From assembly GCA_023101725.1 (NCBI GenBank), contig JALJCO010010453.1, forward strand, positions 124,001 to 188,000: 64,000 bases of DNA, in the 5' to 3' direction. How positions within the stretch are numbered: position 1 is the first letter of the stretch; each line of letters starts with the position of its first letter. Shown here in pieces: positions 63,421-64,000 of this stretch. A program made the translations under genes and the position numbers. Source of the DNA: Atherinomorus stipes (Eukaryota; Chordata; Actinopteri; Atheriniformes; Atherinidae). The notes under the pieces are model-generated. The model had not been told where the DNA came from. It was given only the letters and a program-made list of their open reading frames with translations, and ran no database searches.

Positions 63421-64000
63421 GAAAGCCATATTTTAGGAGTTCAGCCTAAATTTACTTCAGATTGAGGAAAATCCTGGTATTTAGAAGCAGTGACAGCCAA
63501 CAATGAGGCAGTTTCCTTTCTTTTGGTATCAGATGATATATGCTGCATCATTTCTACTAAATATAAAAGAACCAGATATAATTAATAATGCTGCATCTGT
63601 ATATTGGCAACATTCTATTTGACAACTTTACACAAGAGTTTTAATTTTTATTCAAATAAAAAACTATTTTAGGTGATTCTAGAAAAGTTGCTGACTCAAT
63701 TCTCCTCCCTGTAAAAGCCATTTTTATCAGTCAAGATGTACCATGGAAGGAAAAAAAATGGGGGAAGAAAAAGGCAACCAGCATTTCTTGGTTCTTTATA
63801 TTTTCTTTATACACTGTACATAAATTCACTGGGGGAGTGGATAAAATGAAATTATCCAAACCCTACAAGATACACACCCTGTACAATTTATGAATTTTCC
63901 CCAAGCATGATTTACCAATTTGTGTTAACTATATACAGCCTAACTGTTGATGAAACAACTGTGGCATTGCTTCAACCCACAACACAGAGCTGGAGAAAGC
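63421..64000. other. Terminal region, no gene recognised
   Basis: AT-rich noncoding sequence. 63770-64000 could be the 3' UTR of a gene reaching in from the right on the minus strand, but nothing coding is visible and this is a guess. Confidence 0.3.

Noticed and set aside
1..64000. CRISPR arrays, phage or bacterial defence systems
   Set aside because: No regularly spaced repeats with unique spacers were seen, and the DNA is plainly vertebrate.

Overview
The window is vertebrate nuclear DNA, almost certainly from a teleost fish, and most likely a percomorph-type genome. The evidence is split genes with GT-AG introns, proteins close to vertebrate orthologues, and a dense, old population of fish-type transposons (Tc1-like, Harbinger-, hAT- and TTAA-type elements, Rex1-like and L2/CR1-like LINEs, SINE-like repeats, CA/TA microsatellites). 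The species cannot be named from the sequence. No prokaryotic, viral or CRISPR-like system is present.

Five protein-coding genes were rebuilt exon by exon. (1) 2942-20639, minus: the first four coding exons of smoothelin (SMTN), with a 15.7-kb first intron; the rest of the gene lies left of the window. (2) 23327-31678, minus: complete TRAFD1 (FLN29), 11 coding exons, 577 aa. (3) 38495-49207, minus: complete MOB1A, 6 exons, 216 aa. (4) 51345-55020, plus: complete MTHFD2, 8 exons, 338 aa. (5) 60223-62360, plus: ARL6IP4, 5 exons, 244 codons, whose serine-rich central region lies in a different frame from its ATG and C-terminus. MOB1A and MTHFD2 are divergently transcribed neighbours, as in the human 2p13 block. 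The other genes are from human 22q12 (SMTN) and 12q24 (TRAFD1, ARL6IP4). They do not form one pathway: cytoskeleton, innate-immune feedback, Hippo signalling, mitochondrial one-carbon metabolism and splicing-related functions are represented.

The rest is intron, UTR and intergenic DNA rich in mobile-element remains. Several have resolvable ends: Harbinger-like elements with TAA or TTA duplications (984-1713, 25101-25677, 39542-39903, 43558-44147), a TTAA-flanked 1.0-kb element (14709-15711), a decayed Tc1 copy ending in TA repeats (23580-24591), two head-to-head LINE fragments, one carrying a 151-bp retroinsert with a perfect 15-bp duplication (33053-35130), and a nested stack at 55982-59435 (a DNA element inside a LINE inside a Tc1-like transposon). 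A hAT-like MITE (59482-59665) and a Tc1-type MITE (62901-63420) flank ARL6IP4.

No convincing undescribed biological system was found. The most useful second looks are the compensating frame breaks in ARL6IP4, the nested insertions with readable order, the paired hairpins at 43851-43903, and an ATF4/C-EBP-like site upstream of MTHFD2.
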